From Millisia brevis NBRC 105863 (lineage in GTDB: Bacteria > Actinomycetota > Actinomycetes > Mycobacteriales > Mycobacteriaceae): a DNA stretch of 64,000 nucleotides. Shown in pieces: positions 8,273 to 19,400 of this stretch (the stretch's first letter is position 1; each line of letters starts with the position of its first letter). The notes beneath the pieces are model-generated. The model had not been told where the DNA came from and made no database searches. It saw only the letters and a list, made by a program, of their open reading frames with translations. Made by a program: the position numbers and the translations under genes. The DNA lies in contig NZ_BCRN01000012.1 in assembly GCF_001552615.1 (NCBI RefSeq), positions 124,001 through 188,000 of the forward strand, given 5' to 3'.

Positions 8273-8746
8273 ATGACGCGCGACCGCACTGTCGCCGGTG
8301 GCGTGATCGCCGGCGCGAGCCTGTTGATCGGCGCGGCGGTCCTGGCGGGGGTCACCGGATTGTTCGACACCACGCCCAAGCACATCTCACCCCCGGCGCT
8401 GGTATCGGATCCGACCGCGGTCTCGCAGGCGATCACCGCCACACCGACCGCCGCCCCGATCACGGTGCCGCCGTCGCCGACCTGGCAGATGGCCGACCTC
8501 GCGCCGCCGCCGCGCAGCATCGATCCGAATGTCGTGCCCAGCGGTCAGGAGGCCACCACCACCGCCGACGCGTCGACCACCGAGGACGGCCCCACCACCA
8601 CCCGGGCCGGCCGCACCGCGGAGGCCGAGCCGACCACCGCGGCGACCCTCGAACCGAGTACGACGCGCTACCGGCCGGGTCGCCCCAGCGACGACGCGTC
8701 CGACGAAACCACAACAACCCGGACACAGCCGGGCCACAATCCCTGA
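8273..8746 (+). CDS. Membrane-anchored Thr/Pro-rich protein of unknown function
   Basis: I do not recognise this 157-aa protein. It has a short basic N-terminus, one hydrophobic segment (about residues 8-29, VAGGVIAGASLLIGAAVLAGV) and then an extended Thr, Pro and Ala-rich region likely exposed outside the membrane, with no cysteine pair and no catalytic motif. It follows the phosphatase by seven bases and is probably cotranscribed with it and with the two small membrane proteins downstream. Confidence 0.6.
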   Translation: MTRDRTVAGGVIAGASLLIGAAVLAGVTGLFDTTPKHISPPALVSDPTAVSQAITATPTAAPITVPPSPTWQMADLAPPPRSIDPNVVPSGQEATTTADASTTEDGPTTTRAGRTAEAEPTTAATLEPSTTRYRPGRPSDDASDETTTTRTQPGHNP

Positions 8747-8810
8747 CGTTCGGGGTGACCTGCGCCTCGCGGCGGGCCCGTTGCCGGCCGGGCTCGCTAC
8801 GCTCGGACCG

Positions 8811-9407
8811 GTGCCCGCCGCGTCGGCGCTAGCCCGCCTCCTGCCCACCGCCGTCGGCGGAGCCCTCGGCAGCAGCGGTACCTATCTCCTCACCCTCGCC
8901 TGGCCGCAGGCCTGGGGTGGACCGCTCCGTTCGGCGTTGGCGGCCGGGGTGATCGGCGCTCTGGTGGCCGGTATCGCGGTCGGCCTGCCCGCCGGGCGGA
9001 CCGGCCACTCCGCGCGGTCGATGCTGCGGGCGTTGTTGCTCGGCGCGGGGGCCGCCGCCACCGGGCTGGGACTGTTGGTGACGCCGGGGGTCATGGAGAC
9101 CACCGCCTGGCGCGGGGTCACCTATCTGGCGGTGACAGCGATCGCGACCGCCACCGTCTTCGTTGTCGGCCTGTGGATCGGCTCGCGGATCACCGATTCC
9201 GACCGGAGGGGGTCCGACGAACTGCATTCCGCACCGACAGGTCCGGTGCGGATCACCGGTCCGGGACGGAACGGTTCGCCGACGGATTCCCTCCGGTCGG
9301 AGTGGACCGATCCCGCGGGTCCGGACGCGGCTACCGGTCCCGTCCGCCGTGTCGCGCGCCCGGTGCCACTGCGCCCCGACCGATCTCCCCGACCGGACAC
9401 TCGATGA
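8811..9407 (+). CDS. Small membrane protein of unknown function, four predicted membrane segments
   Basis: The 198-aa product has about four hydrophobic helices (LLPTAVGGALGSSGTYLLTL, AALAAGVIGALVAGIAVGL-like, ALLLGAGAAATGLGLLV, YLAVTAIATATVFVVGLWI) followed by a hydrophilic, Asp/Arg/Pro-rich cytoplasmic tail of about 70 residues. No family is recognised. The GTG at 8811 is the likely start because hydrophobic structure begins just after it; upstream in-frame sequence is an antisense-like extension. Its stop overlaps the next ATG by four bases (ATGA), so the two are probably coupled. Confidence 0.55.
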   Translation: MPAASALARLLPTAVGGALGSSGTYLLTLAWPQAWGGPLRSALAAGVIGALVAGIAVGLPAGRTGHSARSMLRALLLGAGAAATGLGLLVTPGVMETTAWRGVTYLAVTAIATATVFVVGLWIGSRITDSDRRGSDELHSAPTGPVRITGPGRNGSPTDSLRSEWTDPAGPDAATGPVRRVARPVPLRPDRSPRPDTR

Positions 9408-9835
9408 TCGGCCAGGTGGCGATCGAGCAGCTGGCATTGATCGCCCTCGGCGGTGCGGTCGGTGCGGTGATCCAGGCGATGGTGGTCGGACGGTTCGGCG
9501 CCCTCTGGGGCGGCGCCGGGCTGGCGGTGATCGGCGGCGCGCTCTTCGGCGCGGTATGGGCGCTGAGCGACCCGAATCCACGGGCGTATTGGGCGATGAC
9601 CGACCGTGACACCGTCGCGCCCTTGCTGTTCGGGCTGCTCGCGGCGGCCGCCCCGCTCTCGGCGATCCTCGGCGACCGTCCACCGGATCGGCCTGTCACC
9701 GATCCGCTGCGGCGCCTCGTGCGCACCGCGCTGCTTGCGGCGATGGTGCTGATCGCTGCGGCCGCCACGATGATGCTCGGATACCTCGCGGTTCGCGGTG
9801 GCTACACCCTGCGCTTCCAGCTGACGATGCGGTAG
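9404..9835 (+). CDS. Small membrane protein of unknown function
   Basis: A 143-aa protein with about four hydrophobic helices (IALGGAVGAVIQAMVV, GLAVIGGALFGAVWAL, LLFGLLAAAAPLSAIL, LLAAMVLIAAAATMMLGYL). No motif allows a function to be named. ATG at 9404 overlaps the preceding stop, and the two proteins may form a heteromeric membrane unit, although that is speculative. It ends two bases before the 3' end of the convergent DUF218 gene, leaving no room for a separate terminator. Confidence 0.6.
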   Translation: MIGQVAIEQLALIALGGAVGAVIQAMVVGRFGALWGGAGLAVIGGALFGAVWALSDPNPRAYWAMTDRDTVAPLLFGLLAAAAPLSAILGDRPPDRPVTDPLRRLVRTALLAAMVLIAAAATMMLGYLAVRGGYTLRFQLTMR

Positions 9836-9836
9836 C

Positions 9837-10439
9837 TCAGCAGCCGGTCCCGGTGAAGGCCCGGACAAACCCGCCGTACTGGTACAGATAGGTAAATTCC
9901 CAGTCCAGCAACGAGAACGGGTACGACCGCGGCACGGCGCGCATCACCGTCGTACCGTCGAAGCACTGCCCGAAGATGTACTTCGCCCGCGGCAGGTGAT
10001 ACCGCCAGCTGATCACCAGCACCGACGTCCACCCGCGTTGGGCGGCGAGGTCGCGTACCTCCATCGCCTCGCCGGCGGTGGTCGACGGTGACGGACGGAA
10101 GCAGATCACCGTGATGCGGTCGGTGCCGGAATCGCAGAAGCGCGTCATCGTCTTGTCGTTGGGGCTGTAAGGATTCGACATGACGACGGTGTCCGCGATG
10201 CCTTGTTCGGCGAGGTCGAGTCCGTATTGTTCGCGGCCGTCGTGCTCGCCCCCGAGGACGACGATCGCGTCGACCGGCCGAACCGGATCCTGGTGGGAGC
10301 GGGTGAACAGGAAGTAGCCCGAGACTCCGAGCACCACCATCAGCACCGGCGGCACGACCAGCAGTGTCAGAACCAACGCCCGAAACGGGCCGAATCGTCG
10401 GCGCGCCCGGGGGCGCGTGGCACCCACCGGTCCGCTCAT
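9837..10439 (-). CDS. DUF218 (YdcF/ElyC/SanA-like) membrane protein, downstream of the NRPS
   Basis: A 200-aa protein with one N-terminal membrane helix (about residues 20-46) and a DUF218 domain (VDAIVVLGGEHDGREQYGL, AMEVRDLAAQRGWTSVLVI). It is the paralogue of the protein at 4087-4659 and shares the same signature and C-terminal pattern. It begins ten bases after the NRPS stop codon, so it is almost certainly in the NRPS operon. That pairing, and the pairing of the other copy with a GT4, suggests a role in handling a lipid-linked or surface product. The reaction is unknown. Confidence 0.8.
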   Translation of the reverse strand: MSGPVGATRPRARRRFGPFRALVLTLLVVPPVLMVVLGVSGYFLFTRSHQDPVRPVDAIVVLGGEHDGREQYGLDLAEQGIADTVVMSNPYSPNDKTMTRFCDSGTDRITVICFRPSPSTTAGEAMEVRDLAAQRGWTSVLVISWRYHLPRAKYIFGQCFDGTTVMRAVPRSYPFSLLDWEFTYLYQYGGFVRAFTGTGC

Positions 10440-10448
10440 TCCCCCAGC

Positions 10449-13400
10449 CTAACCGCGCGGCAGCGAGGGGTCTCGGGTCGCCGGACCGATCGTCGCGTGC
10501 ACCACCGTGGGCGGTAGGACCGCAGCCGCAACGGAGGGGGCCACCGCGGCGGGTTCCGGACGGTCGTCGGCCAGGTGCCGATCGATGATCCCGGCCACCT
10601 CCGCCCGGGTGGCGGGGCCGAGCAGGTCGTTGTGCGCGGCCGCGATTCGGTGGTGGTGGGTGTCGGCCGGGAGGATCTCTCCCCAGGCGCGATCGGCGGC
10701 CGAATTCTCCGCCAGCACCAGCACGGTCGGCACAGCGATCGGCACTGCCTCGTAGGCAGCCACCAGCTCCGCCGCGGACCGCATCGGTCCGAAGGCCCGT
10801 GCCAGGTGGTCACCGGTCAGTCCCGCCAGGGCGGGATGCTGCTGCCCGATCCGCTGCGCGATCCACCCGAATTCGTTGCGCGCGAATGTTTCCGACTGGG
10901 TCGCCGGATCGGTCCGTCCGTTGTCGCCGATGTCCGACGCAGGTTGGACGGCGCCGTCCTCGGTGATCCCGAGGTGTCTCGCCAGGTCGGCCGGTCGAAA
11001 CTCGGGCACATCGCCCTCGACCGCCAGCCAACTGTCGAGCAGGACGAGCAGGTCGACCGACTGCCCTAGTTCGGTCAGTCGACGGACCACCGCATGCGCG
11101 ATCACCCCGCCGAGCGACCAACCCAGCACCCGGTAGGGCCCCTCGGGCTGGACGCTGCGGATCCGTTCGACATAGATCTGCGCGTACTGCTCGATGGTCG
11201 TCGGCGACGGCCCACCCGCGATCTGGGGGGCCTGCAGGCCGTAGATGGGCACCGCCGGATCGATCCCGTCGGCGAGCGCGAAGTAGCTCCACGCCAACCC
11301 GACCGCCGGATGGATACAGAACAGCGCCGACCCCGTTCCCGCCCGAATCGGCAGCAGCACATCGAGTCCGGCGGCGAGGTCGAGCGACTGCTGCCCCGCC
11401 GGGTCGGCGGTGTCGATGCGCTGCGCCAGCGCCGCCACCGTGGGATGGGTGAACAACCACGCCACCGGTACGGCGACCTCGAGTCGTCCGCGCAGCAGGT
11501 CGGTCACGCGCACCGCGGCCAGGGAATGCCCACCGCGGTCGAAGAAGTCGTCGTCGCGTCCGACCGGGGCCGACGAGTCGAGGACCTCGGCGAAAGCCTC
11601 TGCGACCGCGAGTTCGGTCGCTGAGGTCGGCGGCCGGTAGGCGGTGGTGCGCGCCTGCGGCGACGGCAGCGCCCGGTGGTCGAGTTTGCCGGATACCGTC
11701 AGGGGTACCCGGTCGATGACCTGGATCGTCGCGGGGACGAGGTAGCGCGGCAGTCGGCGCGCCAGCCGCTCCCGCAGGTCCGCGACCACGGGATCGTCGC
11801 CGCCGGGCCGCGGGGTCACATAGGCCGCCAGCGCGGTGGTGCCGTCCGGTTGGGGGATCCCGATCACGGCGGCCGCGGCGATATCCCCGTCCGCGACGAG
11901 GGCGGCCTCGATTTCCCCCGGTTCGATGCGGTGACCGCGCACCTTGATCTGGCCGTCGGCCCGACCGAGGAATTCCGGTTCGACGTCGGAAGGCGTTGTC
12001 CCCCGGCCCCCGGGAATCGGCGATGACGCGCGCAGGCGGACCAGATCGCCGGTGCGATACCGGCGCGCACCGGGCGGCCCGAACGGGTCGGCCACGAAGC
12101 GGGTGGCGGTCAACGCCGGGTTGCCGTGGTAGCCCTCGGCGAGAGTGGGCCCGGACAGGTACATCTCACCGATCGTCCCGATGCCGACCGGCCGCAACCA
12201 CCCGTCGAGCACGTCCATCCGCACCCCGTCGATCGGGCGGCCGATCGACGGCGGCGCGGTCGACGGCGAAGCGATCGACGGCGGCGCGGTCGGCGACAGC
12301 GACCCGGCGGCATCGATCGGGGCGCTGCAGGTGGCCATGATCGTCGCCTCGGTGGGCCCGTAGGCGTTGAGAACGCGGCGCTGCCGACCGACGCTCGCCC
12401 AGGTGCGCAGTAGCTCCGCGTTGACCGCCTCGCCCGCGGAGATCACGGTGGTGACCGTGACCGCCGGGGTGGGATCGGTGGCCGCGAGCACCGACGGCGT
12501 CAGGCAGACGTGGGTGACCCCGGCGGCGGTGAGGACCGCGGTCAGCTCCTCGCCGGCGGTGACGTCCACGGGCGGAACCACCAGCGCCGCACCGCTGCCG
12601 AAGGCGAGCAGGATTTCGAAGATCGACGCGTCGAAACTCGGTGAGGCACCGAGCAGCACCCGCGAATGGACGCCGGCACCGAACAACTCCCGCTGACTGC
12701 ACACCAGATAGGCGAGGCCGCGGTGGGTCACCCGCACCGCCTTGGGCGTGCCGGTCGATCCGGAGGTGTAGATCAGATAGGCGGGGTCGTCCGGGCACAC
12801 CGGACGGTCGACATCCGCCTCCGTGCCATCGGTCGGTCCCGCTCGCACGCCGTCGCGATCGATGATCGCGACCGGACCGGTGCCGGCGATCATCTCGGCG
12901 ATCCGGCCCTCCGGGATGCGCGGATCGATCGGGAGGAAGGCAGCGCCGGTCCGGGCTGTCGCCCAGAGCGCGACAACATATTCGGCGGATCGGGGGGCGA
13001 TGATCGCGACCACCGTGCCCGGCCCGGCGCCGAGGGCGCGCAACGCCTCGACCATCGGGGTCGCCGCGTCGTCGAGAAGCCGGTAGGTCCAGCCCTGTTC
13101 GGGTTCGAGCAGCGCGACGGTATCCGGTGCCGCTTCGACGGCCGCCCGCAGAATGCCGCCCAGGGTCACCGGGGGCTCGATCACCGGCGCCGGGGTCGGC
13201 GGGGCGGGCGGGCCGATCGGCAGGGCGGCCATGGGTACTCGCGGATCGGCCAGCACGGCGGCCAGCACCCGATCGAAGGTGTCGACCATGCGGATGATCG
13301 CGTCGCGTCCGTAGCGCCCGGCATCGAAACGCACCTCGCCGGTGAAGCCGCCGGCAGCCTGTTCGGTGAGCACCCAGTCGATGTCGAATTGCGCGGTCGT

Positions 13401-16400
13401 GATCGTCACCGGGTGCACCCCCGCGTGGTGTGCTCGCTCCGGGCTCGGTGGATGCACCACGAACATCACCCCGAAGGGCACCTCGGTGCCGATCCCGGTT
13501 GCGACGGTGACCCATTCGAGGGGCACGTCCTGGTGGGCGAAGGCGTCGAGGTCCGCGTCGCGCACCCGGGTGAGGAAGGCGCCGAAGTCGACGTGGCGCG
13601 GGAGTCGGGTACGCAGCGCGACCGTGCCGGCGAACATCCCCACCACGTCGTCGAATTCCGGTTCGGTCCGCCCCGAGACGGGGGTGCCGACGATCACGTC
13701 GTCGGTACCCGCGAGCCCGGCCAGGGTCGCGGCCAGCACGGCGTGCAGCACGGTGAAGACCGTGGCGTTGGCCTGCCGGGCGATCGTGGTGACCGCGGCG
13801 CCGACCCCGGCGGGAATCCGGAAGACGACGGGTTGGTCGGCCGCCGGGTCGATGTGGCCGACCGGCAGCGCCCGGCGCTCGGGGGGATCGTGCAGGACGG
13901 TGCGCCACTGGTCGATCTGTTCGACGGCGATGGCGGTGGGACGGTTCGGGGTGCCGATCATCTCGGCGATCCAGGCGCGGTACTGGTCGTATCCGGTGGT
14001 GATCGCCGGGAAATCCGGTGCCGCACCGACCGATCGGGCGGTCAGGGCGGTGCGGAAGTCGCGGCCGAGGATCTCGATACTCGCGCCGTCGACGGCGATG
14101 TGGTGGGCGACGATCAGCAGTCGGCGTCGATCATCCGGCCCGGCCAGAACCGCCGCGCGCAGTGGGGTTCGGGTGGAGGGATCGATCGGCTCGAGCGCCA
14201 GGGAGCGCGCGGTCGCGTCGAGATCGTCGGTGTGCACATCGGGGATCGGGACGCCGGCGGATTCCACAACGGTGCGTACGGGGCCGCCGTCGCTCGGGTA
14301 GCGGGTGCGCAGGGTGGCATGTCGGTCGACGACGTCGCCGACGGCGGCGATCACGGCTGCGGCCGGCAGGTCGTTCGGCAGGTCGATCGCGACGGCGAGA
14401 TTGCGGGCGGCGGAACTCGGTTCGAGTCGCTGTGCGGCCCACATGCGCATTTCGCCGGGCGACGGTGCGGGCTGCTCACCGGCCGGCAGGGGGCGGACCG
14501 GCGGGCGCGCGGCGCCGGTTGCGTTGGTACCGTCCGTGATCCGTTGGGCGAGATCCCGGGGGCGCCGGGTGTCGAGCACCTCACGGATCGGGACCCGCTG
14601 TCCGGTCGCGACGGCCAGGAGTCCGGCGATGCGGGCGGCACGCAACGAATCGCCGCCGAGCTCGAAGAAGTCGGCCTCCGGGTCGACCCGCTCGACACCG
14701 AGAACCTCGGCGTAGATCCCGCACACCACTGCCTCGTTCGCGCTTCGGGGTGCCCCGTTGATCGGCGTCTCGTCGGGTTCGAGGCCGTCGAGCAGGGCCT
14801 GCCGATCAACCTTGCCGTTGGTGGTCAACGGCAGTGCGCCGACGCGGTGTACCCGGCTGGGGATCATCCACGGCGGGAGCCGGGTGGCCACCCACTTCGA
14901 ATCCGGCAACGAGCCGACCACCCAGGCGTGCAGGCGTTTACCGTCGTGTGCGACCACCGCGTCGTCGACGCCCGGGTGCCGGCGCAGGACGGCCGCCGGC
15001 TCGTCGAGTTCCACCCGTCGCCCGGATACCTGGATCTGACTGTCGACCCGACCTCGGAAGTCCAGTTCGCCGTCGGGCCGGATCCGGACGAGGTCGCCGG
15101 TGCGGTACCTCCGCGATCCCCCGGCGGCCGCGACGAAGCGGGTGGCGGTCGGTCCCGGCGATCCGAGGTAGCCGCGCGCGAGATGTGGCCCGCCCACGTA
15201 CAGTTCGCCGACACCGGCGGTCGGCACGGGGCGCAGATCGTTCCCGAGGACGTCGTGCGAGACGGATGGCAATGCGGTGCCGATCGTGACGTCGGCGCCG
15301 GGGCGCAGCGGCCCGGTCAGGGTGGCCACGACGGCCGCCTCGGTCGGCCCGTACGCGTTGAGCAGCGGCCGATTCACCCCCCACCGATCGACCAGACCCG
15401 GCGGGCAGATGTCACCGCCGACCGCGGCCACCCGGACGGAGTCCACCGGTGGGACGGTCGCCAGCGCCGCCGGCGTCGACAGGAAGTGGGTGACCCGCGC
15501 CTCGACCAGCCAGTCGGCCAATTCCCGGCCGCCGAACAGGCCGTCCGGCACGATCGCCAGCCGCGCTCCGGTACTCGCCGCGAGCACCAGTTCGAGGACC
15601 GCCGCATCGAAGGCGGTCGAATAGCCCTGGGTCACGGTGGAATCCGCGGTGACGCCGTACCGGTCGACCACGTCGTCGGCCAGGGCGGCGACCGCGCGGC
15701 GGGTGACGGCCACCGGCTTGGGTTCCCCGGTCGTTCCGGAGGTGTGGATGACGTACGCGAGGGCGTCCGGGTGCGCGGCGACGGGCCGGTGGTGCCGGCG
15801 GATCGGTGCGGATGCCTCGTCCCGGCAGATCCACGAGGTGCCGGGGATTCCCGGTTCCGCATCGCCGGCGATCCCCAGCCGTGCGATGCGGGCCATCGCG
15901 ATGCGGCGGGCCGCCGGGGCGTCGGGGTCGATCGGCACGAAGGCGGCGCCGGCCGCCCAGATCGCGAGGACCGCGACCACATAGTCGGCGCCGCGACGCA
16001 GGTGGATCGCGATCGGCACGTCGGGTCCGGCGCCGCGGGCGATCAGATGTGCGGCCAGGCGGTCGACGCGAGCGGCGAGATGGTCGGCGTCGAGCACCGT
16101 GCCATCGGTATCGCGGACGGACAGCCGGATCGGTCCGACCAGGGCGGCGCCGTGCCCGCCAGGTGCCGCATCGGACGGACCATCCGCGGCAGGCCGAGGC
16201 CGGGCCGCCGGCGATTCGCCGATCTCCCCCTGCGCCGCGGGCAGCGCGATCGCGCCCACCGGCTGCGTCGGGTCGGACGCCATCCGGTCGAGCGCCGCGC
16301 CGATCGCCTCGGCGAAGCTGTCGACGGTCGATCGCTCGAACCGTGCGGTCGCGTAGCGGATGCGGCCGGTCAACCGGTCGCCGATCTCACGCAGGTCGAG

Positions 16401-19400
16401 CACGACGTCGAATTCGACGGCGCCGGTATCGATCTCGACCATCTCGATCGGCAGGTCCGGCAGGCTCCGGTCGGAGGTGTCGAGGGTCAGCAGCAGCCGG
16501 GCGGCCGCCGCGGGGATCGCGTCGACGAGCCGCTGATAGGGCAGGTCGGCGGTGGCGATCGAGGCACGGTCGGCGTCGCGGACCGCCGTGAGGTGATCGA
16601 GGACCCGCGCCTGCGGGTCGACGCGGACCGGCAGCGCGATCGTCTCGACCAATAGGCCCACGGTGCGAGCGAATTCCGGCCGGTCGCGCCCGGATACCGG
16701 GGAGGCGACGACGGTGGCGCCGGTGCCCGACAGGGCGGCCAGCACGAGGGCGACGGCGGCGTGCAGCACCGCGAAAGGGGTTGCGCCGACGCCTGCCGCG
16801 AGGTCACGCACCCGGCGAAAGGCGTCCGCGTCGAGCGCAAACGGCAGGCTCTCGGCGGCGCCGGATTCGGCCGGCTGGGGCCGATCGGCGGGCAGTTCGG
16901 CGACTCTGTCGTTGCCGATCAGCCGGGCGAAGGTATGCCGCCGCTCGTCGAGGATCTCGGGGCCCACCGCTTCGGCCCGTTGCCGGCGCCGGGCGACGAA
17001 TCGGGCCGGTCCGACCGGCGCCGCGCCCGCATCGGTCCCGTCCGTAAACAGCGCCGTCAGCAGGTCCTCGGTGAGGATGTCCGCCGACCAGCCGTCGAGA
17101 TTGATGTGGTGGACGGCGACGGTCAGCAGCCACCGGTCCCCCGCGGTCCACGCGGTGATCCGCACCGGCGGGGCGGCGGTCAGATCGAAAGTGGTGCGGC
17201 CGGTTTCGGTGATCGCCCGTTCGAAGTCCTCGGCGTCCACCTCCCGCACCTCGGGCCGCGGCATCCGGTCGGCGGGGACGATGCGGCGGACCGGTTCCCC
17301 GTTGGCGACGGGATAGTAGGTCCGCAGGGCCTCGTGCCGTTCGACGACGGCGGCGACAGCGGCGAGCACAGCCTCGAGGGGCGGGGCGCCGGGGGCGGAC
17401 CGAACGGCCATCGGCATGGTGAAGACGGTCGAAGCGGTGTCGAGCTGGTTGAGCACCCACAGTCTCAGTTCGGCCGGTCCCAGCGCATCGGTCACCTCGA
17501 GGGTGTCGCCGTCGGTCCGGTCGCGGGCCGCCGCGACGGCGGATGCGATGCCGGCGACCGTCGGATCGGCGAAGACCTCCGCGAGCGACGGGGCGGCGCC
17601 GAACCGGCCGTGCAGTCGTTCGATCAGCCGGGTGGCTCCGAGCGAGTCGCCGCCGAGTTCGAAGAAGGAGTGTTCGCGACCGATCGGCGGGGCGTCGGCG
17701 GGACGCGGCGGCAGCACCTCGGCCATCGCGTCGGCGACGCCGATCTCCCGCGGCCCGCGCGGTACGCCGACGTCGGTGCGCACGATCGGTTCCGGCAGGG
17801 CGGACCGATCGACCTTGCCGGCGGCGGTCAGCGGCAGCGCATCGAGGCGCACCACCCGGGTCGGCACCAACCACGTGGGCAGCACCGTGCGCAGGCCGGC
17901 GGTGGTGGCTCCGATGTCGAGGTCGGCGTCGGCGACGACGTAACCCACCAGGTGTCCGTCGCGCACCACCGTCACCGCGTCGCGCACACCCGGTCGGGTA
18001 CGCAGGGCGGCGTCGACCTCGCCGGGTTCGACCCGGCGGCCGTGGATCTGCACCTGCGCATCGCTGCGTCCCAGCACCTCGGGACGGCCGTCGGCGATCC
18101 GCAGCCGCACGAGATCCCCGGTGCGGTAGCGCCTCTCACCACCGGGAGCGGCGACGAACCGCGCCGCGGTGGGCCCCGGCCGCCCGACATAGCCGTGAGC
18201 CAGCGACGGCCCTGCGATGTACAGCTCGCCGATCCCGCCGCGCGGCACCGGCCGCAGGCGACCGTCGAGGACGGCGGCCGTCACCCCCGGTAGCGGCACC
18301 CCGACGTCGGTGCCCGGGGAGTCCTGCCCATCGGGCAGTGGAGTCGACAGCACCTCGACGGTGGTTTCGGTGAGCCCGTAGGCGTTGAACACTCGCCGGC
18401 CGGCCGCGAACCGCTCGAGCAACGCGGGGTCGAGCCGGTCGCCGCCGACCTGGATTACCCGCACGGTCTCCAGATCGGCCGGGTCCAGGGAGCCGAGCAC
18501 GGCGGGCACGGTCGACAGGTGGGTGATCGCACCGCGGCGTACCCACCGGCCGACCGGGCCGCCGGCGACGACGTCCCGGTCCGGGATCACCAGCGTTCCG
18601 CCGAGGTGAGCGGTCACCAGGATCTCGAGGATCGAGACGTCGAAGGTCGGCGCGGCCAGATGCAGAACGCGAATGGCGTCGTCGGTGGCCCAGCGCCGTC
18701 CGACCGCCAGGACCAGGGATGCCAGACCGGTGTGGCCGACCGAGACGGCCTTGGGCTCCCCGGTCGATCCGGAGGTGTGTAGGACGTAGGCCTCGTGGCG
18801 GTCGTGCAGCGGCGCCGGCCGTTCGGCCGCGTCGATCGGCGCGGCCGCCGGGTCGGTCGGATCGACGGAGCCGTCCGGGACCGCCAGCCACCGCACCGTC
18901 CCCGTTCGGGTGGTCGTGTCCGCCAGGCCGAGGTGCACCCCGAGCGCGGCGAGACGCTGCGCGGTCCGCTCGGTGGGGTCGGTCGGATCGATGGGAACGA
19001 CCGTCGCCCCGGTGCGGGCCACGGCCCAGAAGGCCCGCACGTATCGACGTCCGCGCGGCAGCGCGATCGCGACGCGCTCCCCCGGCCCGACGCCGACGGC
19101 CAGCAGCGTGCGCGCCAGATCGTTCGCGTCGGCGTCGAGTTGGCGATAGGACAACTCGCCCTCGGCATCGAGCAGGGCGGCGCCGAGCGTCGCGGCGACG
19201 TTGTCGGTCGGCAGCAGCGCGGGCAGCAGCACGGTCGGTTCGGCCGGGGTGGCGACCGGTTCATCGGCCGGCACCAACAGGCCGAGCGCGGTGTCCGGCG
19301 CGACGGAGCCGACCACCGTCAACAGGTCGAGGAAGGCGCGGTGATGTCCGGTCAGGTCGGCATCGTCGTAGGCGCTCGGGTTGGCCAGGAAGTCGACCCG

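Noticed and set aside
12666-16655. Long plus-strand frame opposite NRPS modules 2 and 3
   Set aside because: The translation is highly repetitive Arg/Gly/His/Asp-rich text that mirrors the NRPS codons. All NRPS motifs lie on the minus strand.
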